Shown here: one piece after another, positions 46,620-58,094 of the stretch
Layout: every line of letters starts with the position of its first letter
How positions within the stretch are numbered: the first letter of the stretch is position 1
DNA from: Charina bottae
Lineage: Eukaryota; Chordata; Lepidosauria; Squamata; Charinaidae
Reading direction: 5' to 3'
Length of the DNA: 64,000 nt
NCBI GenBank assembly: GCA_023362775.1
Contig: JALMGJ010000002.1
Span: 106,692,481-106,756,480 of the forward strand
Position numbers and translations under genes: made by a program
The notes under the pieces: model-generated
Told to the model about the DNA's origin: nothing
The model's database searches: none
What the model saw: only the letters and a program-made list of their open reading frames with translations

Positions 46620-48449
46620 TCTGAGTTGTTCTGGTATAAAGTAATTCTCTCTTAATCTGACTATATTGAGGTGTTCCCTAACATTATTAACTCCATTCCT
46701 GATCTAATTAAGAATCTATTGCAAACATAACCAATGAGTTTTAAACTGAATTCCGATTACAGACTAGGACTAATATAGTGATGGTTCCCCTACAACTCAA
46801 ATGCCAAGCACAATATGGTGTGCTGTAATGTATGCAACTCTCAGTTACTGTATATGTCTTGGGATGTGTGTTCATGTGTGATAGTTTTTCTACTGTATAT
46901 GTGTCCATAGGCACTGAAAGGGAAGAACATATAAAGCCAAAGCATTAGAGTAGAGTAGAGAAGCTGTATTTATCCACACTTCTACAAATGATGTGCATTA
47001 TTATTATTAATAATAATAATATTGTAAATAATCATGTCAAGTTACAACAACAACCTTTTCTTCAAATCCTTAAATAGTCTTTTCACAGAAAAATCAGAAT
47101 TCTGTCAAATTTCACTGTAACCGTCCACATGTCCTTTGTCTCCTAAATTACAGTATTTGTCTTGTTCTTAGTTAGCCAGTTCATGCTTAACATATCAGGA
47201 AAAGTAATTCAGAAGCTGTGCAAGGAAATGATCTTTTTTGAAACTACTCTTTTGGTGGATTTGCCTGCTTAACATGTTGTGACAGTCTGAAGTACTTGAA
47301 ACTGTCTGGAGATATACACAAACCATTAAAAACTCCATGAAAAGAAGGATTTAAAATAATAACAAGCATGAACATCTCTTGGAAAAATTCAGGAGTCTAA
47401 AATATTAATAAGAACATCCTACAAAACATTTACAACATACTGATGGTATTGATAAAAGCAAAGAAATTTTGTGATATTTAAAGAGAGAATAGTACCTGTT
47501 GTTTTTCTGGATAGGTTTAAAGTGCCAATCTAAAACAGAAGGTACATAATTTAGCTGCATTTAAATTTTACTACTGTAGGGATGTCATTCCTCTGTGTAC
47601 AATTTGAAGCACTTCTTTTGACAGCCTTCAGCTAAACAAATACTAACCAAAGCTGTTTATTCTGTCATTAATGTATTTGTCTGCCTTCAATGGATTGCTT
47701 TTTAAGAAACACAGTAATGCAAACCCACAGTGGTACTTATGAACCAAGTCTGAAGTGTACTTTCTATACCTTGATTCCTTGGATGTAAGTCCCTTTGATT
47801 TTAGCTTGACTACTTTTCCTGTTTATTTAGAGTGCTAAAAACATACAGCATAATATTTATCAGAACTTACTCATATAAATTCTTTATCAGATCTTATCCA
47901 TACATAATGTTTTGAATGCCAACAGCTTATCAAGCAATTTATCATTTATAGTAAGATATTATAATGGAGTTGTAAGAAAAAAGCATATGAGGTTTTTTTA
48001 CAAAGTATGGTCAACATGAATTAAAGATGTTTTTCCAAACCAAATTAACTACTGATTTGTCTTTATCTACAGTATGCGATTCTAATAAAGCATTTATGAA
48101 AGGACTGTTTATCTCATTGAGATCAAAAAGAAAGAAAACCATACAAAAGCAAAGGACATATTGATGAAGCAAGTAGATCAATACATAAGCAGAATCGTAT
48201 CTTGCACTTAGAACAAGAGATCAAAATGATTTGTAATGAATTGGACCTAGTGGAGGTAATAAAACTTACAAGAAGATGAATTTTGTTAAATAGAAATAGT
48301 TTGAAAAAGGTAATAAACCAGACAATTGGTTGGCCTATTAATTGTAAGAAGAATTATTACCTCTATTTGGAACAGAAAGAGGTATGTTTCAGCTACAAAG
48401 GAGATGATGAACCAATTTGTTAAATATTACTCTCAATTAGACTGAAAAT
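46620..48449. other. Unassigned stretch
   Basis: It includes a self-complementary ATT/AAT patch near 46998-47022. No coding region or repeat family is recognised. Confidence 0.45.
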
Positions 48450-48465
48450 AGACATTAAATTCAGA

Positions 48466-49970
48466 CTTCCGGTGAGGAATCATGGTGAACTAGATGTCCC
48501 TGAAGGAGCGAGAACAGCATTGCAGTGGAGATCGGCAGCCAGATGGTGAATTCTGGCCAGCAAAGTCTCTCCGGAAAAAGGAGAGATGGTGAGATTGCCC
48601 ACTTGTACTCCAGACAGCTGCTCCTCATGAGTAGACTGCAGTAACTGAGTTTTTTGTGGTCGGCTCATGGGTCGAGCACTTGGGAGTCGAGGGATTTCAA
48701 CCAAGCTCATAGCCATCATGCAGCCTATAAGGACATAAGGTTTGCTGAGCCTCATTTCTTAATCACTTTTGGAAATTGCTTCTAAACTGCTTTTCAGCTA
48801 TTAGGAACCTTTGGATCGAGAAGTTTTTTATAGCAGTGGGTGAGTTTCCTTTAAAAAGTAAAGGTAAAGGTTCCCCCCACACATTTGTGCAGTCGTGTCC
48901 GACTCTAGGGGCCGGTGCTCATCTCCGTTTGTTAGCCGAAGAGCCAGTGTTGTCCGAAGACACTTCCATGGTCATGTGGCCACATGACACGCATGGAATG
49001 CTGTTACCTAACCACCGAAGTGGTACATATTCATCTACTTGCATTTGCATGCTTTCGAACTGCTAGGTTGGCAAGAGCTGGAGCTAGTGCGGGAGCTCAC
49101 TCCACACGCAGGGCTAGGGATTCGAACCTCCGAACTTGCGATCTTCTGATCGACAAGCCTGGCATCTTACCCGCTGAGCCACCACGCCCCTGAGTTTCCT
49201 TTAATCCTTAGCAAAAGATGTTTTAAATACAAGTTTAAGGACTTTAAAAAAATCTTTTTTTAGAATAAACAGCAAAAGGGTGATTAGAACATTGATTCTG
49301 GAAAGTTACAAACGGACTAGGGGTCCAGATGGTTTTCAAATAAGATATTGAAATTAATTATAAGAATCCTTCCCATGGGAAAATGCTGCTGTTTTGAATA
49401 CTTAAAAAAAATATAGAATGGGATTTTGAAGGTTGGACACTAGAGGGAACCAGAAGGAACTAAAGATAACAATTAAAGGAAAATAACACTTAAATTTGAC
49501 TTACTAATACAGAATGCAGCAAAATACTTTAACATTGGATGTATTAAATAATATTTGTGAACAATGGACCCAGAAGTTAACTTTAGGAATGTCTGCCATT
49601 ATAGATAGACTGCATTTTTTTAATTATTATTTTATTTTTTAATCTCTGGTAACCCTTAATGGAGTTGTGCTGACCAGAACTGAACAATGAGGCTTTAAGG
49701 ATTTGTTAAGGAGATCATTTGTTGTATTTTAAGAGAAGGTGGTAAGTTACTAAAATTGTTCCTACTTGTGATGAAGGGGAAGTCATTTCTTTATATATTT
49801 CTTTTATTTTTCTTTAGTATATCCTTATTTTTTCCTTCTTTTATATTTTTCTTTCTATTTTTTCTTCTTTTCTGCACTATTTTTTCTTTTTATTCTTTTC
49901 TTTTTTATTTTATTAGTTTTTATCTTTTTAATTGTAATGTTTAATAAAATTATTATTTAAAAAAGAAAAC
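48466..49970 (+). mobile_element. L1-derived non-autonomous element, complete, 16-bp target duplication, nested SINE
   Basis: AGACATTAAATTCAGA is repeated exactly at 48450-48465 and 49971-49986. The element starts cttccggtgaggaatcatgg, an L1-type 5' motif, and has an untranslated region and a short frame near 49516 starting MQQNTLTLDVLNNICEQW. It ends after a T-rich stretch in ttaataaaattattatttaa and an A-rich tail. The 3' end resembles that of the element at 35031-36878. A SINE lies inside at 48854-49190. There is no reverse transcriptase, so it is a short non-autonomous relative of an L1 lineage. Confidence 0.85.
48854..49190 (-). mobile_element. tRNA-headed SINE, full length, with 13-bp target duplication
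   Basis: TGAGTTTCCTTTA flanks it at 48841-48853 and 49191-49203. It has the (GTAAAG) tail at the left, the body with cgtgtccgactctagggg and gttgtccgaagac, and the tRNA-like head at the right (gattcgaacctccg, cgctgagccaccacgcccc). It is the best-preserved copy of this family in the window. Confidence 0.95.
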
Positions 49971-50245
49971 AGACATTAAATTCAGAGATTAAAGAGTAAC
50001 TTAATATAATATAGATTATGAAACTTACAGATCAACAAATAGAAGCCCTCAATAAATCAACTATATTAGATGAAACAACAGAAGAATAAAGAAATTTAGA
50101 TTGAACAAATCCCCAGAACCAGATTTTTCTGCAATATATTATAAGATCTTCCAAGAAATTTTGATTAAGGCATTAATTCAGATAATGAATGAGATACAAT
50201 GTCAAGTATTTCTTCCTTCAGGCAAGAAGCTTTTATTTCTTTAAT

Positions 50246-51098
50246 TTACAAAGAGGGGAGTGCTACTGGGAGGACCATCATTTTATACACTTTTGATTTT
50301 AGGTGAACTCGCCTATCGCAGAGCACTCCAGTGATCTTCCACTGCAGCCATGTTGCATCCACCATCGCATGCACTACCTCATGAATGCTACCATCATTTT
50401 GCAGATGGGATCCTAAGTAACAGAAGTAGTTTGTCTTCACTAGATTTTCACTGCTGATCTGGATGGTGGAGGTGCTTAGGCTAGTCTCTAGATACTGAAT
50501 CTTCTTGATATTGAGGCACAAACTGAATTGGCTAAGATGGTTATTCCATGTCTGGACACAGCTCTGCAATTCTTCCTTGGTGGTAGCTGCAAGCAGGACA
50601 TTATTGGTGTAGAGCAAGGCCCAGGGGGCATTGTGATGCAGGTCTCGCATGATGGTATCCATGATGAGAATGAACAGCAATGGTGATAATGCCAAGCCTT
50701 GGTGCACACCAACTTTCACAGGAAAGCTGTCAGAAAGGCCAGCAGCGCACAATACTCGGCTGCCGGTACTAACATAAAGCATCTGGACCCATTTTATGAG
50801 TAGCTCAGGCACACCATGGTCACGTAGTGCATACCATATCAGCTGATGTGGAACACAGTCAAAAGCTTTTTCTAGGTCAAGGAAAGCCAGGTGTAATGAG
50901 TCTGTGGCTTGAATCATTAACCAGGTGTAATGACTTCTTGTCTCTATCCTCCTCCATGAGTGTGTGAGCCACAAAAATGGTGTTGGTGGTACTCAAGCTT
51001 TTGACAAAACCACACTGGTTGATACTGATTTCAACAATGTCACAGAGGTGCTGGTTGAGGATCCACTCAAAACTTTTCATGGTGTGCAACAGGAGGAA
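50246..51098 (-). pseudogene. RTE-type reverse transcriptase with degraded catalytic motif
   Basis: The frame 50246-50974 reads LDLEKAFDCVPHQLIWYALR (motif A), VGVHQGLALSPLLFILIMDT (motif B) and then LLYTNNVLLAA where a YADD-type motif is expected, so both catalytic aspartates of motif C are lost. FCYLGSHLQNDG and VHLKSKVYKMMVLPVA follow. An upstream frame (50877-51089) supplies VVEIS-like and QCGFVKS-like text. The two are joined by a break near 50900-50940, beside a duplicated ccaggtgtaatga block. The family is related to RTE-like LINEs but is clearly not BovB. It is inactive. Confidence 0.8.
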
Positions 51099-51109
51099 GA
51101 ATATTGACT

Positions 51110-51226
51110 GACTATTTATTTATATATTTATTTATTTAATTTTTATCCCGCCTTTATTATTTTTATAAATTACTCAAGGCGGCAAACATACCTAATACTA
51201 CTTCCTCCTCCTATGACTGAATTACT
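51110..51226 (-). mobile_element. CORE-SINE 3' fragment with target duplication
   Basis: GAATATTGACT lies at 51099-51109 and 51227-51237. The insert is the reversed 3' end of the family at 29995-30287 (cccgcctttattattttta, cttcctcctcctat). It sits at the 5' side of the RTE-type remnant. Confidence 0.85.
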
Positions 51227-51237
51227 GAATATTGACT

Positions 51238-51661
51238 TGATTTTAATAATGGTTTTGAAGTCTTAAACTGATACAATATGTTTTAATATACAATACTAAT
51301 CTAATGTTACTTTGATTTCTTTTTCAGTTTTAAACAGCTTGCAAATGTCTTTTCTTTTTATTTGTTTTTAAATTACCACTAAAGTAATTTTTAAAAAAAT
51401 GGAGAGAGAGAGAGAGAGAGAGGAAAAAAAAACTTTTTCAGAAAAGAAAACTGACATAGCTGGCACAACATATCAGACATGTTGATATGCCTGATAGAGA
51501 AAAGAAATAAAACTAAGTAACTGGATCCTGTCTATAAGAAAGCTTTCCATAAATAAGGATTTTCTGCTGAGAAAACAATTTCTTATGTTATTAGGTGCCT
51601 TCTCTTAATATGCATGTATGTTCAAAACAAAACTTTACTTGATGTTATGGCATATGTAAAC
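51238..51661. other. Unassigned stretch with (GA)n run
   Basis: A GA run lies at about 51401-51423. Nothing else is recognised. Confidence 0.5.
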
Positions 51662-51669
51662 ATCTACGG

Positions 51670-51963
51670 CAGAGCTTTTGAAACTGTGTGTCGTGACACA
51701 TTAGTGTGTTGGCTGCACTGTCTAGGTGTGTCGCGGCTGCTCTGCCTCCGAGCCCTGCCAGGATTCCACGCAGGTCCTAGTGCCTGCCTTGTGCCTTGCT
51801 GCCTCCAAACCTGCCCTGCCAGGATTCCACACAGGGCCTAGTGCCTGCCTTGTGCCCTGTTGTAAGAGTGTGTCGCAAAATGTTGCCCTGCTGTAAGAGT
51901 GTGTTGTGAAATGATGCATGTCTAAAAAGTGTGTCACCAACATGAAAAGTTTGGAAAGCTCTG
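51670..51963. mobile_element. Short non-autonomous hAT element, 294 bp
   Basis: The ends are CAGAGCTTTTGAAAC and, reversed, CAGAGCTTTCCAAAC. They are flanked by the identical 8-bp ATCTACGG at 51662-51669 and 51964-51971. Inside is a tandem duplication of about 61 bp around ctgccaggattccac (51755 and 51816). No coding capacity is seen. The 8-bp duplication and CAG-type ends place it in the hAT superfamily. Confidence 0.93.
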
Positions 51964-51971
51964 ATCTACGG

Positions 51972-54204
51972 CATAGAACAATGTGACTAAAATCAATATC
52001 CTAAGCAGTGCTAGGCAAACCAATGAACTATGTTAAATGGGATGACATGACAGTGCTACACAGTCAATGAGATCTGGCTATTTGATTACATTACCGAATT
52101 CAGATACAATCAATTGATAATGAGGTGAGGTCATTACAATTTAACAGGCAAACAATCTGAGGGAGAAAATAAAGTAATTAAAAATGGGAAATGGTTTTAA
52201 CAGTCAGACATACTGGGAAAGAATTGTGAATAGTCTTGGCTCAGTTCTTCTGCCAGGGAATATAAACTTTCATATCCTGGCAATTACTGAGCATATTATT
52301 CCACTCTCATGAACTATCTGAGCAGACTAGTAGCATAATTCCTAAAGAAGCCAGTGGAGCTTTCAAGGAGAGGGTGTGCTCAAATACTTTATAGGATCAA
52401 TCTTATAAATGCTGCTCACTTTGATTTAAGGGCTGATCCAAAGCAAGAGTCATGCCTCCTATCAATTAACCTAGAAAAGGGACCAGTGTTACTTTCAGTA
52501 AATGGAATGTAATAGACTGTCAGAATAGACATTTTAAATAAATAGCTGCATGAAGTTAGAAACTTTTTTTTAAAAAAATTATGGATTTCTTTACAAATGT
52601 CCCTTCAGCTTTATTATTTGTTAACAGAAACAAATAACAATAGTTGACATTTGCATACATATTTATCCCTCCTATGAGGAAAAAAACTATTTAATCCATA
52701 GACTGAATGGCTTTTGTGAAAAGTGAGTCTTTGTAGAATTGAGGTCATAAAAGAAATGACCTGCTACATTGGTTAGGAGTCAACTTCAGACATTGTACAA
52801 ATGTCCTTTAGGAAGAAAACTTTCAAATTATAAAATAACTGAAGGAAATTGATTGATTTTGGACACACTTAATTTATATGAGTATCTTGAAGTTCCTCTT
52901 TGGTAACTATCTTGGGAGTGTTCCCTAAAATCTTTCAGTGATTTTGTAAAATAATTTAGAATCAGGCAATGCATTGCAAAGGACATTTAATTCCCTTCTT
53001 CTGATAACACCCATTGCAGGTAAGAAACTTCTTCCAGGCACCTTGATTGAAAAGCCATTGATGAATCGTTTCCTGGAATCAGAAAATAAAACAGTTTTTC
53101 TATATTCAACTATACTTTTAATCCTTATCTCCCCATATCTTGGCTATTTATTGTTGTCATCATCATCATATCATCATCACCATCATCATCAATTTTCAGA
53201 CACATTGCCTGACTTTCTACAATGTCCAAAAGCACCACATCACTAATGAATCTTCATCCTGGTTCAAATTACTTTCTATAGAATTTATAGGCATCTGCAG
53301 CATTTTGAAATATCCTGATTTGATTCCAGAGTTTGTATTCCAATGAATCTGATATGCATCCCACTTAGAAATATCACAATTCATAAAATCTCCAAGAAAA
53401 CAAAAATAAAAACAAACTCCAAATAATGCTATCTTAACCAGAAGTTACTTTTAGTGGATCACTTTGACACTAAGTAATTATTTTGATATGGTTTTCTATA
53501 ATGTTGATGGGGGAAAAAACATCTTTTGGGTTTTTTGTTTTGGTTTTTTATATACATACTGTTTGCTTAATGAGAAATTGATGAATGGTGACATCTGGCA
53601 AAAAGCAAAAACATATGGTCTAAATAGCTGTTTCTATAGAGGTTAAAACTGGCTGTGCAGTTTTCTCTGGTTACCATGATGATTGACAAGAACATAAAAT
53701 AAATTGTTAATTTCTCTCCCTTCTGAGCTGGTCCTCTGTATCATCAAAGACACTAGGGGGTAAATCTGCAATGCAGTACGTAAGGAATTAGACACGCACG
53801 ATCCATTAGCATAAATGGGATTTTTGCACCTAATTCCCCATGCACTGTGCAGAAAATCTACCCGTAGGATAAAATATTAATGTTTTCTTCATTCTGTTTT
53901 TCATTTCAAAATGTAATTGCCTTTTTTTAACATGGGAGAAATGCCTAGTAGGTTATGTAAAATATTGCTTAAGAGCCTTTAGGATTGATGCTAAAAAGAA
54001 GAGGTGCGATCATACATCTGGTTTGCAAAAGAAGAAACATTACAAAATGATAAAAATGACAATGACATTACAGTTCAAGTTGCTCCAATAAACTCATTCT
54101 ACTTTACTTCTGAAATCATTCACTGGATTTGTTCTTGCTCTGTAACTAACTCTGGTATTAGTCACAGCATACTTTACATCACAGAACAGAAACAAAATTA
54201 ATAA
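51972..54204. other. Unassigned stretch
   Basis: An imperfect (ATC)n run lies at 53157-53191. Short frames have no domains. Confidence 0.5.
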
Positions 54205-54275
54205 ATCAGTTTATTTATTTACTTTATTTCTATGCTGCCCATTCCTGAAGGCTCTTCGAAACCTGTACAATTTGA
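54205..54275 (-). mobile_element. LINE 3' tail fragment
   Basis: An ATTT run is followed by tatgctgcccattcctgaag, a short L3-like 3' end in reverse. Confidence 0.6.
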
Positions 54276-54631
54276 TACCTGATGTCACAGAAACAGACTG
54301 TTTTTTTAATTTCTTGCACACAAAAAATAAGCAAATTCATAATTGTTATTAAACAACATCCTGTGACTCCACAAGGAATAAGTGTTTCATCAGGTTGCAT
54401 ACACAAGTGTTTCTCAGTGGAATACTTACTGCTAATGGAACAACTGCCTTACTGCTGCAGCTCCTGTCTCTCTTTGAAACTGTTCCAGAACCTTGGGGAC
54501 CCTTCAGAGAAGATTTGGGTCATTTAAGGTGTTTAGGAAGAAAGGGACACTTACTGTGTGGACAAAAGTCTGTTCATATAACATTGGATGGAATATGGTC
54601 TCATTGCATGTATTTCTTTATGTCATCTTAC

Positions 54632-54867
54632 TTTTTTATTTTGGTGCCTTTGAGTCAGTGTTGACTCCTGGTGACTGCTTGGACAAGTCCCCGCAGTTTT
54701 CTTGGCAAATTTTTTCAGAAGTGGTTTGCCATTGCCTGCTTCCTTGGGCTGAGAGAGAGTGGCTGGCTCAAGGTCACCCAGCTAACTTCGTGCCTCAGGT
54801 GGGACTAGAACTCACAGTCTCCCAGTTTCTAGCCTGATGCCTTAACCACTACACCAAACTGGCTATC
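54632..54867 (-). mobile_element. Sauria-type SINE with 12-bp target duplication
   Basis: ATGTCATCTTAC lies at 54620-54631 and 54868-54879. The minus strand carries the tRNA-like head (plus-strand text gccttaaccactacaccaaa), the CORE-like part and the BovB-like tail (gaagtggtttgccattgcct, gagtcagtgttgactcctgg). The open frames across it are artefacts. Confidence 0.93.
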
Positions 54868-55274
54868 ATGTCATCTTACAGTTGCTGATTATTTTCAATG
54901 CCATACTAAAATATTTTTTAAAAATAAAGACACTTCTATAGATATATTCAAAAGCAACTAGGTAGTAACTCCACAAAGTAGGGTCTGAAATGAAGTTCAG
55001 TGACATAATCTCTACAAAATACAAAAATGGATATAGAAAGGTGCAATTTTTGCCTGCTGTCTCCATTAATCTATGTGTTGACACTTAATTTAGAATTTGC
55101 AGATCTGATACCAAAGAAAGAGAACACCAAAGGAGACAACAGGTTGGTGGTAAATCTTAAAAAAGTTCATTAGGAAATTGCACCCAAATACTTACAGCAT
55201 CAGGAGGATACGACCCCAGATAGCCGGGTGAGCCCAAACGGAAGGTTGTGAGGTATGGTTGATGTGCACGTCCA

Positions 55275-55385
55275 CTGCGGTTCCCAACGGTGACTGTCGA
55301 GTGTCCAGCGCCTTTGGCCAGTGAAAAGCGTTTGGTGTCTGCAGTTCCCATCGGAGACCATGAGTGTCCGGCTCCCTGGGTCAGA
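55275..55385 (+). repeat. Imperfect ~64-bp tandem repeat in the ERV leader
   Basis: ctgcggttccca at 55275 and ctgcagttccca at 55339 begin two similar units. Both continue into a gagtgtcc block (gtcgagtgtccagcgc, atgagtgtccggctcc). Confidence 0.7.
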
Positions 55386-55494
55386 CTTGAGTGTGTGTGA
55401 GAAAATTCCTCCATGTCACCCCGAGAACGAAGGACCCCTTACCTTCTTCTCAACCCCTTTCCCCACTTATCTTGTCTGGTGCCCTGGGAGGAAC

Positions 55495-55812
55495 ATGGGA
55501 GGGGGAGGAAGTGTGCCCGTAACTCCCTTAGAGTGTATGTTAAAACATTTTAAGGCTGCTTATGTCAGTCAGGACTACGGCATTAAGTGGAGCAGGCAGA
55601 AATTGAGAATTTTCTGTGAGGGGGAATGGCCAACTTTTAACCTCGGGTGGCCGGCCACGGGTATGTTTAATCCCACCATAGCCATGAGGGTGCATCAGAA
55701 GGTATTCCATCCCATGGAAGGCCATCCCGATCAAGCCCCCTACATCCAGGTAAGAGGGTTGCGCAAAGCGCATGGAATGCCTTACCTGGGCGGTAGGGTT
55801 CTGGTTGGGTAG
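55495..55812 (+). pseudogene. gag: ERV Gag matrix fragment, gammaretrovirus type
   Basis: The start is the ATG at 55495, giving MGGGGS, a typical N-myristoylation signal (Gly2, Ser6). The 105-residue product contains EGEWPTFNLGWPATGMFNP and GHPDQAPYI, which match the conserved matrix region of gammaretroviral Gag in the Gag_MA family. In that family matrix directs Gag to the plasma membrane. The frame ends at TAG 55810-55812, and no capsid or nucleocapsid text follows, so this is only the N-terminal domain. The upstream extension of the frame to 55321 is leader sequence. Confidence 0.88.
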
Positions 55813-56147
55813 GCCTGTAAGATTCTTGAGACCGGTGTGATTTGAGATGCCCCAAGGGCCATTAGGGCTGGCAAGGCAAAGTGAGTGTGGAGTTCAAAAC
55901 TCGCGGTTCCGAATCCTCGCGAGAGGACCGGCCGGGTGCGAACGAAGCGGTTGGTGTGGGATAATTGGTTCTTAGTAGAAGAAGAATAACCTTTAAAAGT
56001 AGCCAGCGTGGGCTGGGAGGTTATTGGGAATTAGGACCTTAAATTTGTTAGGTGAACAAGTCCAGCGCCTGCTGGAGGTTCTGGTTCTAAGAAGGGAGGC
56101 CCTGGAAATACGGTCAATAAGGAATAGGCAGGATAGTTACACCAACC

Positions 56148-56568
56148 ATGGGAGGAGGCTCGAGTGTAGGGAAGGAAAAGTGCACTAAGAAAATATGGAA
56201 AACTCCCAACGTTGAGAATAGATAAGGACAGTCCAATAGGTCAGATGTTAGATAATTGGGACAAGCCACCATACAAACCTCTGGTGGACAAGTTAGACTT
56301 AAGTAAGGAAGATATGATAAATCTGTGTTGTTATGTGTGGTGGGAGGATGATAATGCCTCCTGGCCAAGGGAAGGATCAAATGATTGTTTTAGGTGTCAT
56401 GATTTGTATGACTATGTGAAACAAAAGTCATGTAAATCTTTAGAAAATGAATTACATTATGTCCTCATCTGGACTCCGGACAAATGGCTGGAGGCAAGTG
56501 GGGAAAATATGAAGGCAATCAAGGAAATGATTTATAAATTGGAAACTGTAAAAGAGGAACCAGCTTAG
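56148..56568 (+). pseudogene. Second matrix-like Gag opening, frame-broken
   Basis: The ATG at 56148 opens with MGGGSSVGKEKCTKK, again with a myristoylation-type start, and stops at 56223-56225. The next frame, open from about 56212 to 56568, continues with SPIGQMLDNWDKPPYKPLVD, LCCYVWWEDDNASWPREGS and LHYVLIWTPDKWLEA. The layout of basic N-terminus, WP motif and mixed helices resembles a retroviral matrix domain, but of a different type from the one at 55495. One base of frame change near 56200-56212 separates the halves. The product ends without capsid. Assignment to Gag is inference from position and pattern. Confidence 0.6.
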
Positions 56569-57845
56569 AAGTGGGTAAAACAAGCCCTAAACATTTATGT
56601 TAACAATAAAAGCCTTGGCTGGAGGAGTCAGAATATGTTCAGTGTTGGGTAAAATCTTCCACCTTAAGGAAGTATCGGTGTGTTTTTGTTTGTGAGTATT
56701 TGCCTTTTTGGATTTGTGCGTATTTTGTACACAGTGAAAAAAAACCTTTTGTTGTCTGGGGTATATGTGTGTTTCCTCCCTGTTTCTACCCCCCCCCCCT
56801 TCAGTCTGTCTTTTGTCTGCTGGTTACAGACTTGAGGAGGAAGAGAGGGAGGGGGAACAAGGGGGGTCCGGTGGAACTACTGAGATAGAGCTGCCAGGCA
56901 AACTGAAGGCTATGGTAAAAGTACTTTCTCTTGTACTGTGTTTACTGTCTGCCCCCACTGATTAGACAAATATTGAAATGAATTTGAGAAATTGAGATAG
57001 TTTAAGAGAAAGTCGAAATGAGAGAGAGAAGGAAGGCAAAAAGGGAATGTACACTAGATGAGGGAGTTAGATTTTTGCGGAAGAAGTGGCGAGGAGCATA
57101 AACAAAAGTGAAGGGATTTAGGGAAATGTGGGTTTCCAATCCTTTGGAAATAGGAGTGGAGGATTTGTTAGTGAAAAACTGGCAACAGGCTGGGGCAAAT
57201 GAGATGCCTCTAAAACAAAGTGCATCTCCCTTGTGTTTCCCCAGTCCTTACAGCAAATTTAAACGTGTTTTGTTAATGTTACGGGCTGGTGTGAGTTTTT
57301 ATGTGTGTGTTTGTTTGGGAAAAATTATGTGCGTCTGTCTCTTTAAACACCAGATCTTTTTACAGTGGTAAAGATGCAGGTCCTGGCCAGACCTGCATCC
57401 TCCATTACTTTGGTGTTTTTGTGTATTGTCATTTGTACAAACTTGTATGTGTATAATAAGAAAACAGAGAACTTTCTGCCTCACCCAAGCCCCCCTTCTT
57501 GTTGAAGCTGCTTGAGGGTGAACTAAGGAAGCTTCTTGTTTGAGCCTTTTCCTGCTGCTACTGCGGTTGGTGAAAATGTTTTCCTTAGCTGTTCCTGTTA
57601 CGAGACAGCGGTTGCATTTTTCCAGATAGTAAGAGGGACCAACGTTCAAGTTTTTCTCCTTTTTTTAGCCCTAGAGGCTTAACATGTGGACTCAGCTCAA
57701 GGGACACATTTTAATCCTACAGTATTGTAACATGCTATGAGAGGAGTAGGAGTAGCATGGGATTTTAACACCCTGTGGAACCTGCCTTCTTCGGGAAAAG
57801 TAGAGTGAATTACAGGACTATGTTCTAACCTCGCGACCTCAAGTT
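56569..57845. other. ERV spacer without recognisable pol or gag domains
   Basis: It lies between the second matrix-like opening and the integrase remnant. A polypyrimidine patch with a C run occurs at 56790-56800 and GT-rich stretches near 57300. Frames here (for example 56765-56965 and 57108-57371) show no retroviral motif. It may be a deletion scar plus foreign sequence. Confidence 0.5.
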
Positions 57846-58094
57846 GTGGTCACCCCTACTCACAATATTTCCCCTGGTCAGGAGATTTGGGTAAAAGATT
57901 GGAGAAAAGAAACAATGGGTCCAAAGTGGAAAGGTCCATTTACTGGTATTATGAGCTCTCCCCTTGCTGTTAAGGTTGCTGAAATTAAACCTTGGATCCA
58001 TTGGTCCCGAGTCAAGCTAGCTGCGCCCTCAGCCTGGCGGGTGGAGAGGGACCCCGCCCGACCCTTGAGGCTAACCTTGCGCAACACCAAATAA
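57846..58094 (+). pseudogene. pol: ERV integrase C-terminal fragment
   Basis: The 82-residue frame contains GQEIWVKDWR and WKGPFTGIMSSPLAVKVAEI, then KPWIHWSRVKLA and PLRLTLRN. This is the beta-barrel C-terminal domain of gammaretroviral integrase, including the GPF-type segment. The stop at 58092-58094 is the natural pol end, just before env begins. The catalytic core and zinc domain of integrase are absent. Confidence 0.9.
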
